A DNA stretch of 56,000 nt from Thermoleophilia bacterium. Its GTDB lineage: Bacteria > Actinomycetota > Thermoleophilia > BMS3ABIN01. Where the stretch lies: assembly GCA_020053595.1 (NCBI GenBank), contig JAGVMV010000033.1:1-56000 (forward strand), in the 5' to 3' direction. Position 1 is the stretch's first letter, and each line of letters begins with the position of its first letter. The translations under genes and the position numbers were made by a program. This document shows, in pieces, positions 1-9,903 of the stretch. The notes beneath the pieces are model-generated. The model was not told the origin of the DNA and did not search any database. It saw only the letters and a program-made list of their open reading frames with translations.

Positions 1-1344
1 CTTGCCGCTGATCGTGAGGATATGGGGCTCACCGCTGGAAGGGTCGATCTGAACCGCCTCGATGGCGCCCCTCGTGGCTCGCATGCCATGTTCGATGCCA
101 CCACCCTCAAAAGCCGGACCCGCTGAACAGGAAGTAGCCACAAGCCATTCGCTGTTGCCGACCACAGCTTCGCCGTTGGTACCGATATCGATATACAGCG
201 TCACCTTTTCCGTCTGGAAAACCCCGGAGCCGACGATGCCGCTGACTATATCGCCGCCGACGTAGCTTGATACACAGGGAAAGGTGTAGAGGAAGACATG
301 GTCGCAGACGTCGATGCCGAGATGATCAGCACGCACCGGCGGCAGGAAAGTGGCTGCGGGCACATAGGGCGCGATGCGGATATGCCTGGTGTTTACCCCG
401 GTAAGCAGGTGTGTCATCACCGTATTGCCCGCGGCGACCATGTGGGAGACCTGACAACGATCCACCCCGCCCTTCTCCAGCACCTTCTCGATCACGGTGC
501 TGATGGTCGCGACTACGGCTTCCTGAAGCTGCTTCCTGCCGCCCGCCTTCTGTGAATGGATGATTCGGGTGATGACATCGTCACCGAAACTGATCTGACC
601 GTTGTATTCAGACGCCTCGGCCACGGTCCTGCCCGCTTTCAGATCCAGCAATTGCGCATAAACGCTGGTGGTCCCGATATCGAGCACGATGGAATAATCC
701 TCAGCCGTGCGGTCTCCCGGCACCACCTGTATGACCTTTGGACCCTTGAGCCTTTCGACGACGGTGGCGGTAATCTCCCATTCCTCGAGCCTCAGCATCA
801 ACGGCAGATCGCGGACCACATGGAAATCCACCGAGACGTCTTCGATCCCGTACTGTGCTTTCAGCGCCAGCTTCAACCGGTCGAGGTCGTTGATGTTGTT
901 GGCCGCGTCGGGCGGGTCCAGCTTCAGATGATATTTTTTGACTACCGGATCGACTGCCCAGCCGGTGACTAGGCTTTCCAGGTCCTGTGCGGTCAGCACC
1001 CGGCCGGGACCCGGCCGCCGCTCATGGGTCAGCGCCACGGCGTCGCCCATTCGTGATTCCTCCGGGATGGAGACCGTCAGGTCGCCCATGACTTTTATCC
1101 TGCAGGCGAGCCGCTGGCCGGCCTTGTAGTCCTCATCGGAGAGCTTCGCGGACTTGCCGCCCTCGTACTCACCCTCCATGATCTCGACTTTGCATTTACC
1201 GCAGGCGCCTGTACCGCCACAGGAGGCGTTTATATGAACGCCCTCCAGCAGCGCCACCCGCAACAGGTTGGCCTCGTGAGGCACGCCCTCGCAGACGATG
1301 TCGCCGGGCTGGAATGTGATCGTATGTATTGTCTGCTCCGTCAT
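1..1344 (-). CDS. 2Fe-2S ferredoxin-ASKHA (DUF4445) protein, 3' end cut by window edge
   Basis: 448 codons are visible, from ATG at 1344 to the window edge; an upstream ATG is followed at once by a stop, so this start is firm. Residues about 10-85 form a plant-type 2Fe-2S ferredoxin with Cys spacing C-x5-C-x2-C (ASCGGTGACGKC) and a fourth Cys in RLACRIKV. A linker follows, then an actin-like ATPase (ASKHA) fold with the phosphate loops VLDIGTTSVYAQLLD and LYIDIGTNGEAVV. Proteins of this architecture reductively activate corrinoid proteins of methyltransferase systems (RamA/RACo family, established). Which corrinoid protein it serves is not visible here. Full-length relatives are about 600 residues, so roughly the last quarter is missing. 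It is the last visible gene of the minus-strand signalling block. Confidence 0.85.
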   Translation of the reverse strand, partial: MTEQTIHTITFQPGDIVCEGVPHEANLLRVALLEGVHINASCGGTGACGKCKVEIMEGEYEGGKSAKLSDEDYKAGQRLACRIKVMGDLTVSIPEESRMGDAVALTHERRPGPGRVLTAQDLESLVTGWAVDPVVKKYHLKLDPPDAANNINDLDRLKLALKAQYGIEDVSVDFHVVRDLPLMLRLEEWEITATVVERLKGPKVIQVVPGDRTAEDYSIVLDIGTTSVYAQLLDLKAGRTVAEASEYNGQISFGDDVITRIIHSQKAGGRKQLQEAVVATISTVIEKVLEKGGVDRCQVSHMVAAGNTVMTHLLTGVNTRHIRIAPYVPAATFLPPVRADHLGIDVCDHVFLYTFPCVSSYVGGDIVSGIVGSGVFQTEKVTLYIDIGTNGEAVVGNSEWLVATSCSAGPAFEGGGIEHGMRATRGAIEAVQIDPSSGEPHILTISGK

Positions 1345-1381
1345 GTCGTCATTATATAAGGTCCAGCATTTTTTCCCGGGA

Positions 1382-1780
1382 TCAGCATTTTTTCTCCCCG
1401 GACCTCATGTCCCGGTAGACAATCTCGATCTTTTCCACCAGCTCATCGAGCGGCACCGGCTTCAGACAATAGTCATTGGCGCCGTTCTCCAGGCATGTGA
1501 GGCCGGTATGCACCGAAGCATGCCCCGTCAGCATGATCACGCCCAGGGAAGGCTGGTCCTTTCTTATCTCCTGGAGGCATTCATTGCCGTCCATGTCAGG
1601 AAGCATCAGGTCAAGGACCACCACGTCCACGGGAGAATCGGCAAGAATGGCAAGTCCGGTTCTGCAGTCCGCCGCCGTGGCAACCTCATAACCACGCCTG
1701 GCAAGCCGCTTGGCGGTGATCTCGAGATAATCCGTCTCATCATCGACGAGGAGCACTCTAATCTTTTCAGATGTTTCCAC
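1382..1780 (-). CDS. single-domain response regulator (receiver)
   Basis: 132 residues forming one CheY-like receiver with no output domain. The acidic pair is in VLLVDDET, the phospho-acceptor Asp in VVLDLMLPDMDG, the Thr switch in MLTGHAS and the Lys in YCLKPVPLDEL. The GTG start shares its first base with the TAG stop of the preceding PEP-synthase-like gene (TAGTG), implying translational coupling. It is one of five stand-alone receivers in this block, so its output must be protein-protein interaction or phosphotransfer. Coupling to the PEP-synthase-like protein makes that protein a candidate partner (inference). Confidence 0.9.
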   Translation of the reverse strand: METSEKIRVLLVDDETDYLEITAKRLARRGYEVATAADCRTGLAILADSPVDVVVLDLMLPDMDGNECLQEIRKDQPSLGVIMLTGHASVHTGLTCLENGANDYCLKPVPLDELVEKIEIVYRDMRSGEKKC

Positions 1781-4335
1781 TATTCACCGCCAATCGAGTT
1801 CGGTTTTACAATTTCATCCAGATCCCCGATTATCATGCGCCGGTACCGGTCAACCATCGACTGATCTCCCATGACCATGTCGATCTGTCTTGTATGGATA
1901 AGAAGATACCCGAGAACCTTCAATCTCTCAATCAGGTATTCCTTCGGCTGCTTCTCGATCCGCGCCGTCAGGGCGTCGAGTTTGACTTCAACCCGAAACC
2001 CGTACCTTTCCAGGATATCGCGCAGGAGATACACGCGGATAAAGCGGCGGCTCCTGTCAGCGGCGCCCCCCTTGAACTGGAAGCTGACGTAATTCTCAGT
2101 CAGGAGCTCGCCCAGGTACGCCTCGGCCAGTGTGAAGTGATAGCCCAGCCGCATGCTCAGATTGCAGAAGTTCCGCGAGATGAGGAAGAAGTTCCTGTTG
2201 CCGAGAGAGGCGCGCACCGCCGGATCGAGGCTGGGGTTCATGGTCGAGCGGAACAGGATCGAACCGAAACCCTTGACGCTGACCGGCGGGGGTCCCTGCC
2301 ACGGCTTGATGGTCATGCCATCCCAGATGGCCTTCATCGGCTCGGAGACGATGTCGTCCCAGCTGACATATTTCTGCTTCACGTCAAAACCCTGGCGGAA
2401 TCCGTCGTCCAGATCCAGCACCCACCACTGAAATGGCGACTCGCCAACCAGCTGCTTGGCGGATTTGGCGGCAAAACCGGATACTTTGCCAAACGTGAAC
2501 ATCTGATCGACAGCCTTCTCGTGGCAGAAGCGGGTCAGGTCGTGCAGCGTCTCGCATTGAGATGGCTTGAAAAAGGGCGATGTCGGATCAGTTAGATTCA
2601 GCGGCACCACGAGCGTCATGATTTCTTCAAGAATATGGTAGATCGGGCTGCCGACCATGAGATTCGGTGGCGGCACGGATCTGGTGAGCACCTCTTCACG
2701 CTTCCCCCGATAGATACAACAGCTATCCGCGTCAACAGTGACGGCCATGCCGTTCTCGAGCAGCTCCATTCCATGTTCCATCCCGAATATCGCCGGGACA
2801 CCGAACTCCCGCGCGACGATCGCCAGATGCGTTGCCGCGTGTCCTGTTTCGCTGACCACCGCGGCGGCCCGATTCATCAGCGAAGCCCATTCGGGTATCG
2901 GGTGTTCTACCACCAGCACTGCCCCTTTGGGGAACTCAAGCAGGTCCACATTGCTGTGCACCTTGAAAATCGCGCCGAAAGCCGTGCCCCTGCTGACAGA
3001 AAGACCAGCGCGGATCAGCAGGTCCTTACCCTGGGCGTCGGCCGCCTGGATAAACACTGTATCCTCCTGAGACAGCTGAGCCAGCGGCCGGCTCTGTAAT
3101 ATGATGATTTTCCCGCTCTCCTCGATCGACCACTCGATATCCTGCGGCACTCCGAAGTGTTCCTCAAGGCTTATCGCGATACCGGCCAGCTCACGCTGTT
3201 TCTCCGGGGTCAGGTGTCCGCCGACTTTCCCTGGTCCCTGGTGGCTGCTCTCCGTCGGGGCCTCACGGTATACCTGGTAGTAGTCGGTGTCGACTATGCC
3301 CTCCACCACGCGGCGTCCCAGCCCGGGCGCGGCGTTGATCTCGACCAGTGAGCTACTGGGGTCGCGGGGGGATCGGGAAAACATGACGCCGCTGACAGCG
3401 GCATCCACCATCACCATGCAGCCGACGCACATGATCACATCCTGGTGGCGGAACCCGCGCTGATGGCGATATATAATCGCCTGGCTGCCGTATTTGCTGG
3501 CAACGATTTCCTTGTAGGTCTCCAGGATGGAATCTTCGCTGATGTTGAGCTGTGTGCGGTACTGGCCGGCGAATGACGCACCCGAACCGTCCTCCTCCGT
3601 GGCGCTGGACCGCATGGAGATCAGCGGTTTCTTTCCGTCCGCGGAAGTCAGCGATTGGTAGCTATCCATGATCTGGCGCTCCAGGTCAGCAGGCAGCGGC
3701 GCGGCGCTGATAAGATGCTGGATCCTGGCGCTGGTGGTGTAAAGCTGCTCGAGATCGTCGAGATCCACGGTTTTCAGCAGGCGGTTGATCTCATCCTGAA
3801 GGCCAGTGGAGTGCATGAAATACTGTGTCGCCGCGGCGGTGATAGCAAAGCCCGCAGGAATCTCCAGTCCTGCCCGGTTGTGTACCTCTCCCAGGTTTGC
3901 CAACTTTTCACCGACGGCATCAGCATCCTCCTTGCTGATATGAGAGAGCGGCAAAACATGTTCCCCAGGCGGAACTTCGGGCTGCCTTGCCAGGATCTCC
4001 TCGATCTTTCCGGAGATCTCTTCAAAGGCGGGACTCAAACCCTGGTACTTTCCGTCAGAGATCTCCTGCAGGCTATGGATCATCTTGTAAACATTTACAG
4101 TCAGGGCCGTGCACTGGCCGCGCACGAACGCCATTCCGAAAGGCCGGCCCCGGGTCAGCGCCCGTTCCATGCCTGCCATTAGATCGAGGGCACTGTTATT
4201 GGCGGTCAAGAGAGCCCGGAAACCGCGATAGTGACTACGGAAGGACTCTTCGAGTACCTCGGGATCAGCCGGCGGCCCGGCAGAGGAAAAAAACGTCACA
4301 ACTTTTTTTAAGCCTGTTTTTAGTTTGCCGCTCAT
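1780..4335 (-). CDS. PEP-synthase-like phosphohistidine protein (ATP-grasp plus swivel domain, no PEP barrel)
   Basis: About 851 residues from ATG at 4335 (MSGKLKTG); a TTG start at 4371 is possible but less likely. After about 130 N-terminal residues comes a PEP-synthase/PPDK-type ATP-grasp region (NLGEVHNRAGLEIPAGFAIT, SMRSSATEEDGSGASFAGQ, SGVMFSRSPRD, GVPQDIEWS, ILQSRPLA). A swiveling phosphohistidine domain follows, with the candidate phosphorylated His in TGHAATHLAIVAREFGVPAI. The C-terminal 280 or so residues do not resemble the PEP-binding TIM barrel of true PEP synthase. This is the arrangement of partial PEP-synthase relatives such as rifampin phosphotransferase or water dikinases, so the phosphate acceptor is unknown. 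It lies between a TauE operon and a coupled receiver. Confidence 0.75.
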   Translation of the reverse strand: MSGKLKTGLKKVVTFFSSAGPPADPEVLEESFRSHYRGFRALLTANNSALDLMAGMERALTRGRPFGMAFVRGQCTALTVNVYKMIHSLQEISDGKYQGLSPAFEEISGKIEEILARQPEVPPGEHVLPLSHISKEDADAVGEKLANLGEVHNRAGLEIPAGFAITAAATQYFMHSTGLQDEINRLLKTVDLDDLEQLYTTSARIQHLISAAPLPADLERQIMDSYQSLTSADGKKPLISMRSSATEEDGSGASFAGQYRTQLNISEDSILETYKEIVASKYGSQAIIYRHQRGFRHQDVIMCVGCMVMVDAAVSGVMFSRSPRDPSSSLVEINAAPGLGRRVVEGIVDTDYYQVYREAPTESSHQGPGKVGGHLTPEKQRELAGIAISLEEHFGVPQDIEWSIEESGKIIILQSRPLAQLSQEDTVFIQAADAQGKDLLIRAGLSVSRGTAFGAIFKVHSNVDLLEFPKGAVLVVEHPIPEWASLMNRAAAVVSETGHAATHLAIVAREFGVPAIFGMEHGMELLENGMAVTVDADSCCIYRGKREEVLTRSVPPPNLMVGSPIYHILEEIMTLVVPLNLTDPTSPFFKPSQCETLHDLTRFCHEKAVDQMFTFGKVSGFAAKSAKQLVGESPFQWWVLDLDDGFRQGFDVKQKYVSWDDIVSEPMKAIWDGMTIKPWQGPPPVSVKGFGSILFRSTMNPSLDPAVRASLGNRNFFLISRNFCNLSMRLGYHFTLAEAYLGELLTENYVSFQFKGGAADRSRRFIRVYLLRDILERYGFRVEVKLDALTARIEKQPKEYLIERLKVLGYLLIHTRQIDMVMGDQSMVDRYRRMIIGDLDEIVKPNSIGGE

Positions 4336-4451
4336 TACATACCTATAACCGTTCCATGCCGTGACAATCAAGTGGCCCCCCGCGAACCGCGCTTGCGCGA
4401 TTCAGCCAGGAGGCCACCTTATCAGCTTTCAGGTCGATACTGTGACAGCTA

Positions 4452-5192
4452 TCAGTGCTCCAGCTTCAGCCCCCAGCCTTCGAACATGAAGAGCAGGGCG
4501 AAACCGTACCACACTGTGTACAGGACATAACCGATGTTCGCCAGTACCAGGGCGAACCATTCCGACTTCGGAGACGCGGCTTCGATGCCGTAGTAGTTAT
4601 ACGCCGGCTCGACTGCCCTCTCGTTCAATTCCATGAGGGTCTTTGACTGGTCGAACTCCTGCTGGACCGTCAGGTCCTTCTGGGCATTGTCGATTCCCAT
4701 GTACCAGTCGTACAACACGTGCTGGTCAGCCTGCTTGTCCTCAGCCGGATAACCGTACTTCTTCCGCAGGGCGCCCTCCTGGTTCTCGAAGGCGATCTCT
4801 GAGTCAGCGACTGCCGCCGCCATGATCTTGCCGAGGTCACCCTCGACCTTGACCTTGGTCTTGTCGACGCTGACCGTGGCGCCCGCTTTCCTGAACAGCT
4901 CGGCGATGCGCTGCGCCTGCGCCAGACGGACCCCCTGGTCGCTTTCATCGGATTCCCCGACGGGGCCGGTGGTGAACGAGGTCGGTACGCCCATCTCGGC
5001 GTGCGCCTCTTCCGTCATCTTCTCCATGAAGTTCGATGAGTACTTGGAGACCCTGTTGAACAGGTCGTCGATCGCGTCAAGCCCGTTTTCGGTGCCGCCC
5101 TTCCACACAGGCAGAAAGAGCAGGACCAGGACCACGAAGAACGACAAGAGCATCCCGAAACCTAGACCGAACAGTTTCTTGTTGGCTATCAT
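4452..5192 (-). CDS. two-TM membrane protein coupled to TauE permease
   Basis: 246 residues. A hydrophobic helix at residues 9-29 (GLGFGMLLSFFVVLVLLFLP), a soluble middle of about 175 residues rich in charged helices, and a second TM segment near the C-terminus (about 212-238) predict a protein with its middle domain outside the membrane. ATG at 5192 overlaps the TGA of the TauE gene by one base (TGATG), so the two are translationally coupled and probably form a complex. I do not recognise the family. A role as accessory or sensing subunit of the permease is inference from coupling. Confidence 0.75.
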   Translation of the reverse strand: MIANKKLFGLGFGMLLSFFVVLVLLFLPVWKGGTENGLDAIDDLFNRVSKYSSNFMEKMTEEAHAEMGVPTSFTTGPVGESDESDQGVRLAQAQRIAELFRKAGATVSVDKTKVKVEGDLGKIMAAAVADSEIAFENQEGALRKKYGYPAEDKQADQHVLYDWYMGIDNAQKDLTVQQEFDQSKTLMELNERAVEPAYNYYGIEAASPKSEWFALVLANIGYVLYTVWYGFALLFMFEGWGLKLEH

Positions 5193-6529
5193 CAGACCTC
5201 ACCACCTTCAGCGGCACGCGGTCCCGCGTGGGGCGGTTCCTCCCCCTTCAGCACCTTGATATTGCTGAAGAAGACCTTGAACACCCAGAGGGCGAAGACA
5301 AGGATGACGCCGAAGAAAACCACCATGCCGATGTTGTTGATCACGGTAGTGACCCCCTTCGGCAAGTCGATGTAGCCAAGCTTGCGCATCTTGTCCGGCA
5401 GGGCGAACAACCGGTTGATGAAACCGGCGATGATCGTGATGGCGTAGAAACCGCGGATGACGGAGCCGGACACGACCTTGGTCACAATCGAACCGACCTG
5501 CACGCCCAGTAGCGAGCCGAGCAGCATGCCCAGCGCCAGCGAGAAGAACACGAAGCCGTAGATGGCATACTGGAACAGGCTGGCGTAACCGGCGGTGAAC
5601 ACGATCTGGAATATGTCGGTTCCCACGGTGGTGGCCGAGGAGACGCCGAGCACGTATACGAAGATGGGGAACGTCAGGAAACCGCCGCCGACACCCATGA
5701 TTGCCGCTGCCAGACCTACAATCATGCCGCTGATCACGAGAAACAGTGAGGAGATCTTGCGTCCACCCGGGGTGACCCCCTGGTCGAAGGTGACCATCGG
5801 CGGGATCTTGACCTTCTGCAGCTTCTGGGCAAAACCGCTCACCTCTTCGCCCTTGTCCCTGACTTCTTCCTCGTGGGGTTCCAGTGTCCGCGACGCCTCA
5901 GAGACGGATTTCTTCGACTTCATGAAATCCGTCATCGCATAGATGCCCAGGAAGCCAAGCATCACAACATAGACGACGGTGATGAACGCATCGCTGATCG
6001 TGGGATTATATTCGTAGAGCGTACGGTTGATATACCCCCCCGCCGTGGTGCCCGCTATCGACCCGACCAGAAACGCAATAGCCAGGGTAAACGAGATGTT
6101 GCCCAGCTTGCGGTGCAACACGCTACCCATGATCGCCTTGGCGAAGATGTGGAACAGGTCGGTACCGACTGCCAGGATACCCTTGACTCCGGCACTCATC
6201 AGGGCCGGAGTGATGACGAAACCGCCACCGGCGCCGATGCAGCCGGTGATCAGGCCGGCGGCCAGGCCGACGAAGATGGATATCAGGAATATCTTGGGTG
6301 AATAGAAAGCCGGGCTATACGGCTCTTTGCCTCCCATTATGTTCGGCAGGCTCTGGTTGATCTCTTCCGCGAAAGCGATGCCACCGAGGATCACGAACGC
6401 GAGCAACGCGCCCAGGATCATCAGCCGCTTCCGGCTGCGGAGAATCCGCTGCGAGACCTCCAGTTCCCATTGGGCGTGGGCGCGGCTGCTCATGACGAGC
6501 ACCCTCCCCACTTCTCTGAAGACCTTCAT
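5192..6529 (-). CDS. TauE/SafE-family anion permease
   Basis: 445 residues from ATG at 6529, which has AAGGAG nine bases upstream; the longer TTG-start reading frame to 6574 is less likely. After a TM helix at about 36-52 there are two homologous membrane halves, each with the Gly-rich signature of the family: ITGCIGAGGGFVITPALMSAG and LAAAIMGVGGGFLTFPIFVYVLG. They are separated by a charged cytoplasmic loop of about 50 residues. The family exports sulfite, sulfoacetate or other organic/sulfur anions (known); the substrate here cannot be read from sequence. Next to kinases and receivers it is a likely output, or a co-sensor, of the cascade (inference). Confidence 0.9.
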   Translation of the reverse strand: MKVFREVGRVLVMSSRAHAQWELEVSQRILRSRKRLMILGALLAFVILGGIAFAEEINQSLPNIMGGKEPYSPAFYSPKIFLISIFVGLAAGLITGCIGAGGGFVITPALMSAGVKGILAVGTDLFHIFAKAIMGSVLHRKLGNISFTLAIAFLVGSIAGTTAGGYINRTLYEYNPTISDAFITVVYVVMLGFLGIYAMTDFMKSKKSVSEASRTLEPHEEEVRDKGEEVSGFAQKLQKVKIPPMVTFDQGVTPGGRKISSLFLVISGMIVGLAAAIMGVGGGFLTFPIFVYVLGVSSATTVGTDIFQIVFTAGYASLFQYAIYGFVFFSLALGMLLGSLLGVQVGSIVTKVVSGSVIRGFYAITIIAGFINRLFALPDKMRKLGYIDLPKGVTTVINNIGMVVFFGVILVFALWVFKVFFSNIKVLKGEEPPHAGPRAAEGGEV

Positions 6530-6599
6530 CCTTTCAATCTCCTTTGTAGTTTTTACAGGTCTGTTGTGCTGCAAAAAACGGTGATGCCGATGACCTCTT

Positions 6600-6956
6600 T
6601 CATGCCTGGACGATCTTCTCGTAGAGAGTCTCGAACTCCACGGGCTTGATCAGGTAATCAACGGCTCCATTGCCGATTCCGGCGCGTCCCGCGCTGGCCG
6701 AAGCATATCCCGAGAGGATTAGAAACCTGGTTTCCGGACTCAAGCTCTTCAGCTCCTTCAACACTTCGGTCCCGTTCTCGTCCGCGAGCTTCATGTCCAG
6801 CAAAACCACATCGAATTCGCGGTCCATCATCTTGCTCTTCGCGCCTTCACCTGAATATGCTCCGTCACATTCAACGCCCTTCCTTCTCAGGCGCTTGAGC
6901 AACGTCTCCACGAAATCCTCCTCATCATCAACCACCAGCACGCTCAGTTCATCCAT
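6600..6956 (-). CDS. single-domain response regulator (receiver)
   Basis: 118 residues, receiver only: VLVVDDEEDF acidic patch, phospho-acceptor Asp in VVLLDMKLADENG, Ser switch in LILSGYAS, Lys in YLIKPVEFETL. Loop beta3-alpha3 reads KLADENG rather than the common K/RMPGMDG. The start has an AGAGGTGAG ribosome-binding site, and the gene lies 6 nt after the dCache kinase, its obvious phosphodonor (inference from adjacency). Confidence 0.9.
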   Translation of the reverse strand: MDELSVLVVDDEEDFVETLLKRLRRKGVECDGAYSGEGAKSKMMDREFDVVLLDMKLADENGTEVLKELKSLSPETRFLILSGYASASAGRAGIGNGAVDYLIKPVEFETLYEKIVQA

Positions 6957-6962
6957 TTTTTC

Positions 6963-8669
6963 TCACCTCTTTTCTTGTGGTCTAGTCCTTTTACTGCCAG
7001 ACGCGTCCGGCAGGAATACCTGGAAGACACTGCCTCCCTGCTCGTTGTTATCAGCCTTGATATCACCTCCAAGCCGTTGAATGATATTGAAAGAAATTGA
7101 CAGCCCCAGACCGGTACCCTTGCCGTTTTTGGTCGTGAAGAACGGAGCGAAGATCCTCTGGCGAACTTCATCGCTGAGCCCGGGGCCCGTATCGGAGATC
7201 GATATGACAACCCCGCCGCTTGCCACCGGTGCGGTACTTATGATGATGCGTCCATCCTTGCCAATCGCGTCGATGGCGTTATTGACAAGGTTCAGCAGAA
7301 CCTGCTGTAGCTGGGAAGAATCGGTCAGGATCTCCGGCAGATCCGCCTGAAATTCCCTGACGATCGTGATTCCGTTCTTGTTGGCTTCGCCCTCCAGGAA
7401 GGAGACCGTTTCCCCGATCACCTGATTGATGTCAGTCTTCGCCATCACCATCTCACCGGCATGCGAGAACCCCAGCAGCCTGTGTGTGATCAGTTTGGCC
7501 CTGTTGACATGGGTGCGGATCTTGGCAATCGCCTGCCGGTACTCACCCAGGTTCTCCACACTTTCCTCTTTTTCATCAGAAAGCAGCTCGTCCATCCAGC
7601 CGGCCTGGCCTTCTATGATCTGCAAAGGATTGTTGATCTCATGGGAAACACTAGCGGCCAGTCTGCCGATCAGCGCCATGCGCTCGGATTCGAGTACCCG
7701 GTTATTAAGGCTCGTGCGCTGCTGGTCAGCTTCCTGGATGCGGTTGACCATCGAAGAAATCAGGATGGTGGCCGTCCCGATGATCGCGGCAATAGCCAAA
7801 GCTATCAACAGGGCCACCCTGTTTCTGGCGCTGTAGAACTGCGCCAGCGAGCTGTCGATGTCTTCTTTCAGAACCAGCACCCATTGCCCAGCGTTGAGGC
7901 TGGTAGCGCTATAGATGAAGTCATCCGTCTGTATCACCGAAGTCCCCGAAGTCGGCAGCTCGGACAACTGGAAAGGCGTTTCCACGTCGCCCGCCCGGCT
8001 TGGGGTCTGGGGCTCTCCCGCGCGATTCACAATGAAGGCGTCTCCACCCGGGCTGAGTTCGGCGCTGGCGAGCAGTGAATTGAACAGATCCGAATTGACC
8101 GTGGCCCTGAGAATCTGAGTGCGCTCGGGATTGGCCACAGCCACGATAAAATGCGGCACTCCCCTGAAACCGCTGAAAATGTCGCTGGTGTATCTGCCCT
8201 GGCGCATGACCTCTGCAAACCAGTCAGTCTGGGCGTAATTTCTGCCCAAGAGCTGCTCCGTGAATTGGCCCACGTAAGCGACATGGGACCCGCCCTGATT
8301 GATGACACCAAGGTCGGTAATCACACCGCTTTTGTTCGTAGCGTTGAACACACGTTCCAAGTTAGCCTGCTGTCCAAGAAATTCGGACGGGTAAAGGTCC
8401 ATCAGGCCGGCAAGCAGATTGTCCTGGCCGGCGAGGAACAGCTCGATCGTCTCTTTCCTGCTATTCGCAAGACTGGCCAGCTCCGCCGAGGTTTTTTCAA
8501 TCCAGGAACCCTTGTAATAATGGAGCGAAAGAAGGCTGATGCCGATCAGCGGGAGCACTGAAACCAGCGTAACGATCAGTATCAGAATCAGCTTCTGCCT
8601 CTGGTAATAGGCAATACGAGACCTGGGTTCCAGGATATCTTTCTTAATTGTGGCCGCATACATTTTCAT
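6963..8669 (-). CDS. dCache sensor histidine kinase (second of the block)
   Basis: 568 residues starting at [10 protein letters not shown]; the reading frame is open further upstream but lacks kinase-like sequence. One TM helix (about 24-46), then an extracellular dCache-like region of about 250 residues containing [25 protein letters not shown] and [13 protein letters not shown], then a second TM (about 280-300). The kinase core has an H-box with phospho-His in [12 protein letters not shown], an N-box ([12 protein letters not shown]), and G-boxes [10 protein letters not shown] and [14 protein letters not shown]. All kinase motifs look intact. Its sensor is a paralogue of the 11,263-12,990 kinase, so both may see related ligands. 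It is followed directly by a receiver and then the TauE operon. Confidence 0.9.
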   Translation of the reverse strand: MKMYAATIKKDILEPRSRIAYYQRQKLILILIVTLVSVLPLIGISLLSLHYYKGSWIEKTSAELASLANSRKETIELFLAGQDNLLAGLMDLYPSEFLGQQANLERVFNATNKSGVITDLGVINQGGSHVAYVGQFTEQLLGRNYAQTDWFAEVMRQGRYTSDIFSGFRGVPHFIVAVANPERTQILRATVNSDLFNSLLASAELSPGGDAFIVNRAGEPQTPSRAGDVETPFQLSELPTSGTSVIQTDDFIYSATSLNAGQWVLVLKEDIDSSLAQFYSARNRVALLIALAIAAIIGTATILISSMVNRIQEADQQRTSLNNRVLESERMALIGRLAASVSHEINNPLQIIEGQAGWMDELLSDEKEESVENLGEYRQAIAKIRTHVNRAKLITHRLLGFSHAGEMVMAKTDINQVIGETVSFLEGEANKNGITIVREFQADLPEILTDSSQLQQVLLNLVNNAIDAIGKDGRIIISTAPVASGGVVISISDTGPGLSDEVRQRIFAPFFTTKNGKGTGLGLSISFNIIQRLGGDIKADNNEQGGSVFQVFLPDASGSKRTRPQEKR

Positions 8670-8791
8670 ATTGATCTTTTTCTTTCTTAAGCCGGCGCCC
8701 AGTCCGGCATTGCCGGGCCGCGAACATATCGCATTCAAAGCCTGCGTCATCAGACCGCTGCCAAAATTTCGTCAGCCTGCAGCAACCAGGC

Positions 8792-9196
8792 TTACCGGTC
8801 AGCCCGGCTTTCGGATTTAAGTATTTCGTTCCTGCGGCTATACGCGCCACGGATGCGATCGATCAGCAAGTCGATCTCGACCGGTTTCCTCAGATAGTCG
8901 TAGATCCCCAGCTGCCAGGCTTCCGCTTCATCCAGATCGTTGCCGTGGGCAGTGTGGACGATGACCTGGATCAGCGGATATTTTCTTCTGACAGTGCGAA
9001 GCACTTCCATGCCGTCGATGCCGGGCATCCTGAGATCGAGCACCATCACGTGTGGCTCGTTTTCCTCGACGAACTCGAGAGCCTGGGAACCGTTGAATGC
9101 GGTATGGCCGGCGAGGTTGCGAAGGTTGAGCCGCTCAGCCAGCGCCTCGACGAATTCCTCCTCGTCGTCAACCAGCAGCAAGCGGATGTCATTCAT
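8792..9196 (-). CDS. single-domain response regulator (receiver)
   Basis: 134 residues, receiver only: LLLVDDEEEF, Asp in MVLDLRMPGIDG, Thr in VHTAHGN, Lys in YLRKPVEIDLL, plus a short charged tail. Its start overlaps the end of the preceding receiver by 8 nt, so two receivers are made from coupled cistrons. Beta4 carries IVHTAHGN where the hydrophobic ILTGH is usual. No DNA-binding domain is present. Confidence 0.9.
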   Translation of the reverse strand: MNDIRLLLVDDEEEFVEALAERLNLRNLAGHTAFNGSQALEFVEENEPHVMVLDLRMPGIDGMEVLRTVRRKYPLIQVIVHTAHGNDLDEAEAWQLGIYDYLRKPVEIDLLIDRIRGAYSRRNEILKSESRADR

Positions 9197-9722
9197 TGTT
9201 CTGCTTGTTGCGCTTACGGTCTTTTTCCTTGTGGTCAGCCAGCATATTTCCCAGATTCGTTTGAGCGCTTTCCCTCAATATGTCCGTCGCCGTTTCAAAC
9301 TCGCCGCTTTCCGCGAAGGCGGCGGCGGCCATCGAGTCTTCAAAATTGGCCTTGTAGGCGGTTTTGATTTTTTTAACCAGGCTCTCGGTTTCCACGGGCT
9401 TCTTCAGGTAGTCAAATGCTCCCAGCTCCCTGGCTTTTTCCTCGTCACGCTCTGTTCCATGGCCGGTTAAGATGATTACCTGTATTTTGGGGTGGAATTG
9501 TTTTATCCAGCGAAGCACCTCCAGCCCGTGAATCCCGGGCATCTTCAAATCGAGAACCAGAACATCGGGTTCCTGTTCGGATACAGACTCGATGGCCTGT
9601 TCGCCGTCAAAAGCAGTGTCACTATCAACGTCCCGCATCTGCAGACGTTCCGACAGGGTTTTAGCAAACTCTTCCTCATCGTCAACAAGCAAAACCTTGA
9701 TTTTTTCCTTTTTTAACTTCAT
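9189..9722 (-). CDS. response regulator with short C-terminal extension
   Basis: 177 residues from ATG at 9722, preceded by a GAGG-type ribosome-binding site; an in-frame GTG three codons upstream is possible. Receiver motifs: VLLVDDEEEF, Asp in LVLDLKMPGIHG, Thr in IILTGHGTERDEEKA, Lys in YLKKPVETESL. About 55 extra residues follow, helical and charged, ending in a Lys/Arg/Asn-rich tail. This is not a recognisable DNA-binding or enzymatic domain. It is the first gene of the operon behind the palindrome-containing intergenic region, so it should be among the best-controlled genes of the block. Confidence 0.88.
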   Translation of the reverse strand: MKLKKEKIKVLLVDDEEEFAKTLSERLQMRDVDSDTAFDGEQAIESVSEQEPDVLVLDLKMPGIHGLEVLRWIKQFHPKIQVIILTGHGTERDEEKARELGAFDYLKKPVETESLVKKIKTAYKANFEDSMAAAAFAESGEFETATDILRESAQTNLGNMLADHKEKDRKRNKQNNE

Positions 9723-9903
9723 CTTCCTCACCCTCGCTTTCCTTTGGTAAAAAAGCTGATTACGGCCATCATTTCCCTGCCGGAAAATCCAATCGCTTTC
9801 TGCGGCTAAGGGATATGCTGCCGTTTATGGAATGAGCCCTCCTGACCCGTTAGCCCTGTAAAAGGCCTCGACCTAATCGTTCGTATTTTTCCAAGAAATA
9901 ATA

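Noticed and set aside
1771-2595. Long plus-strand open frame (274 codons)
   Set aside because: It is antisense to the PEP-synthase-like and receiver genes, whose protein motifs are clear.
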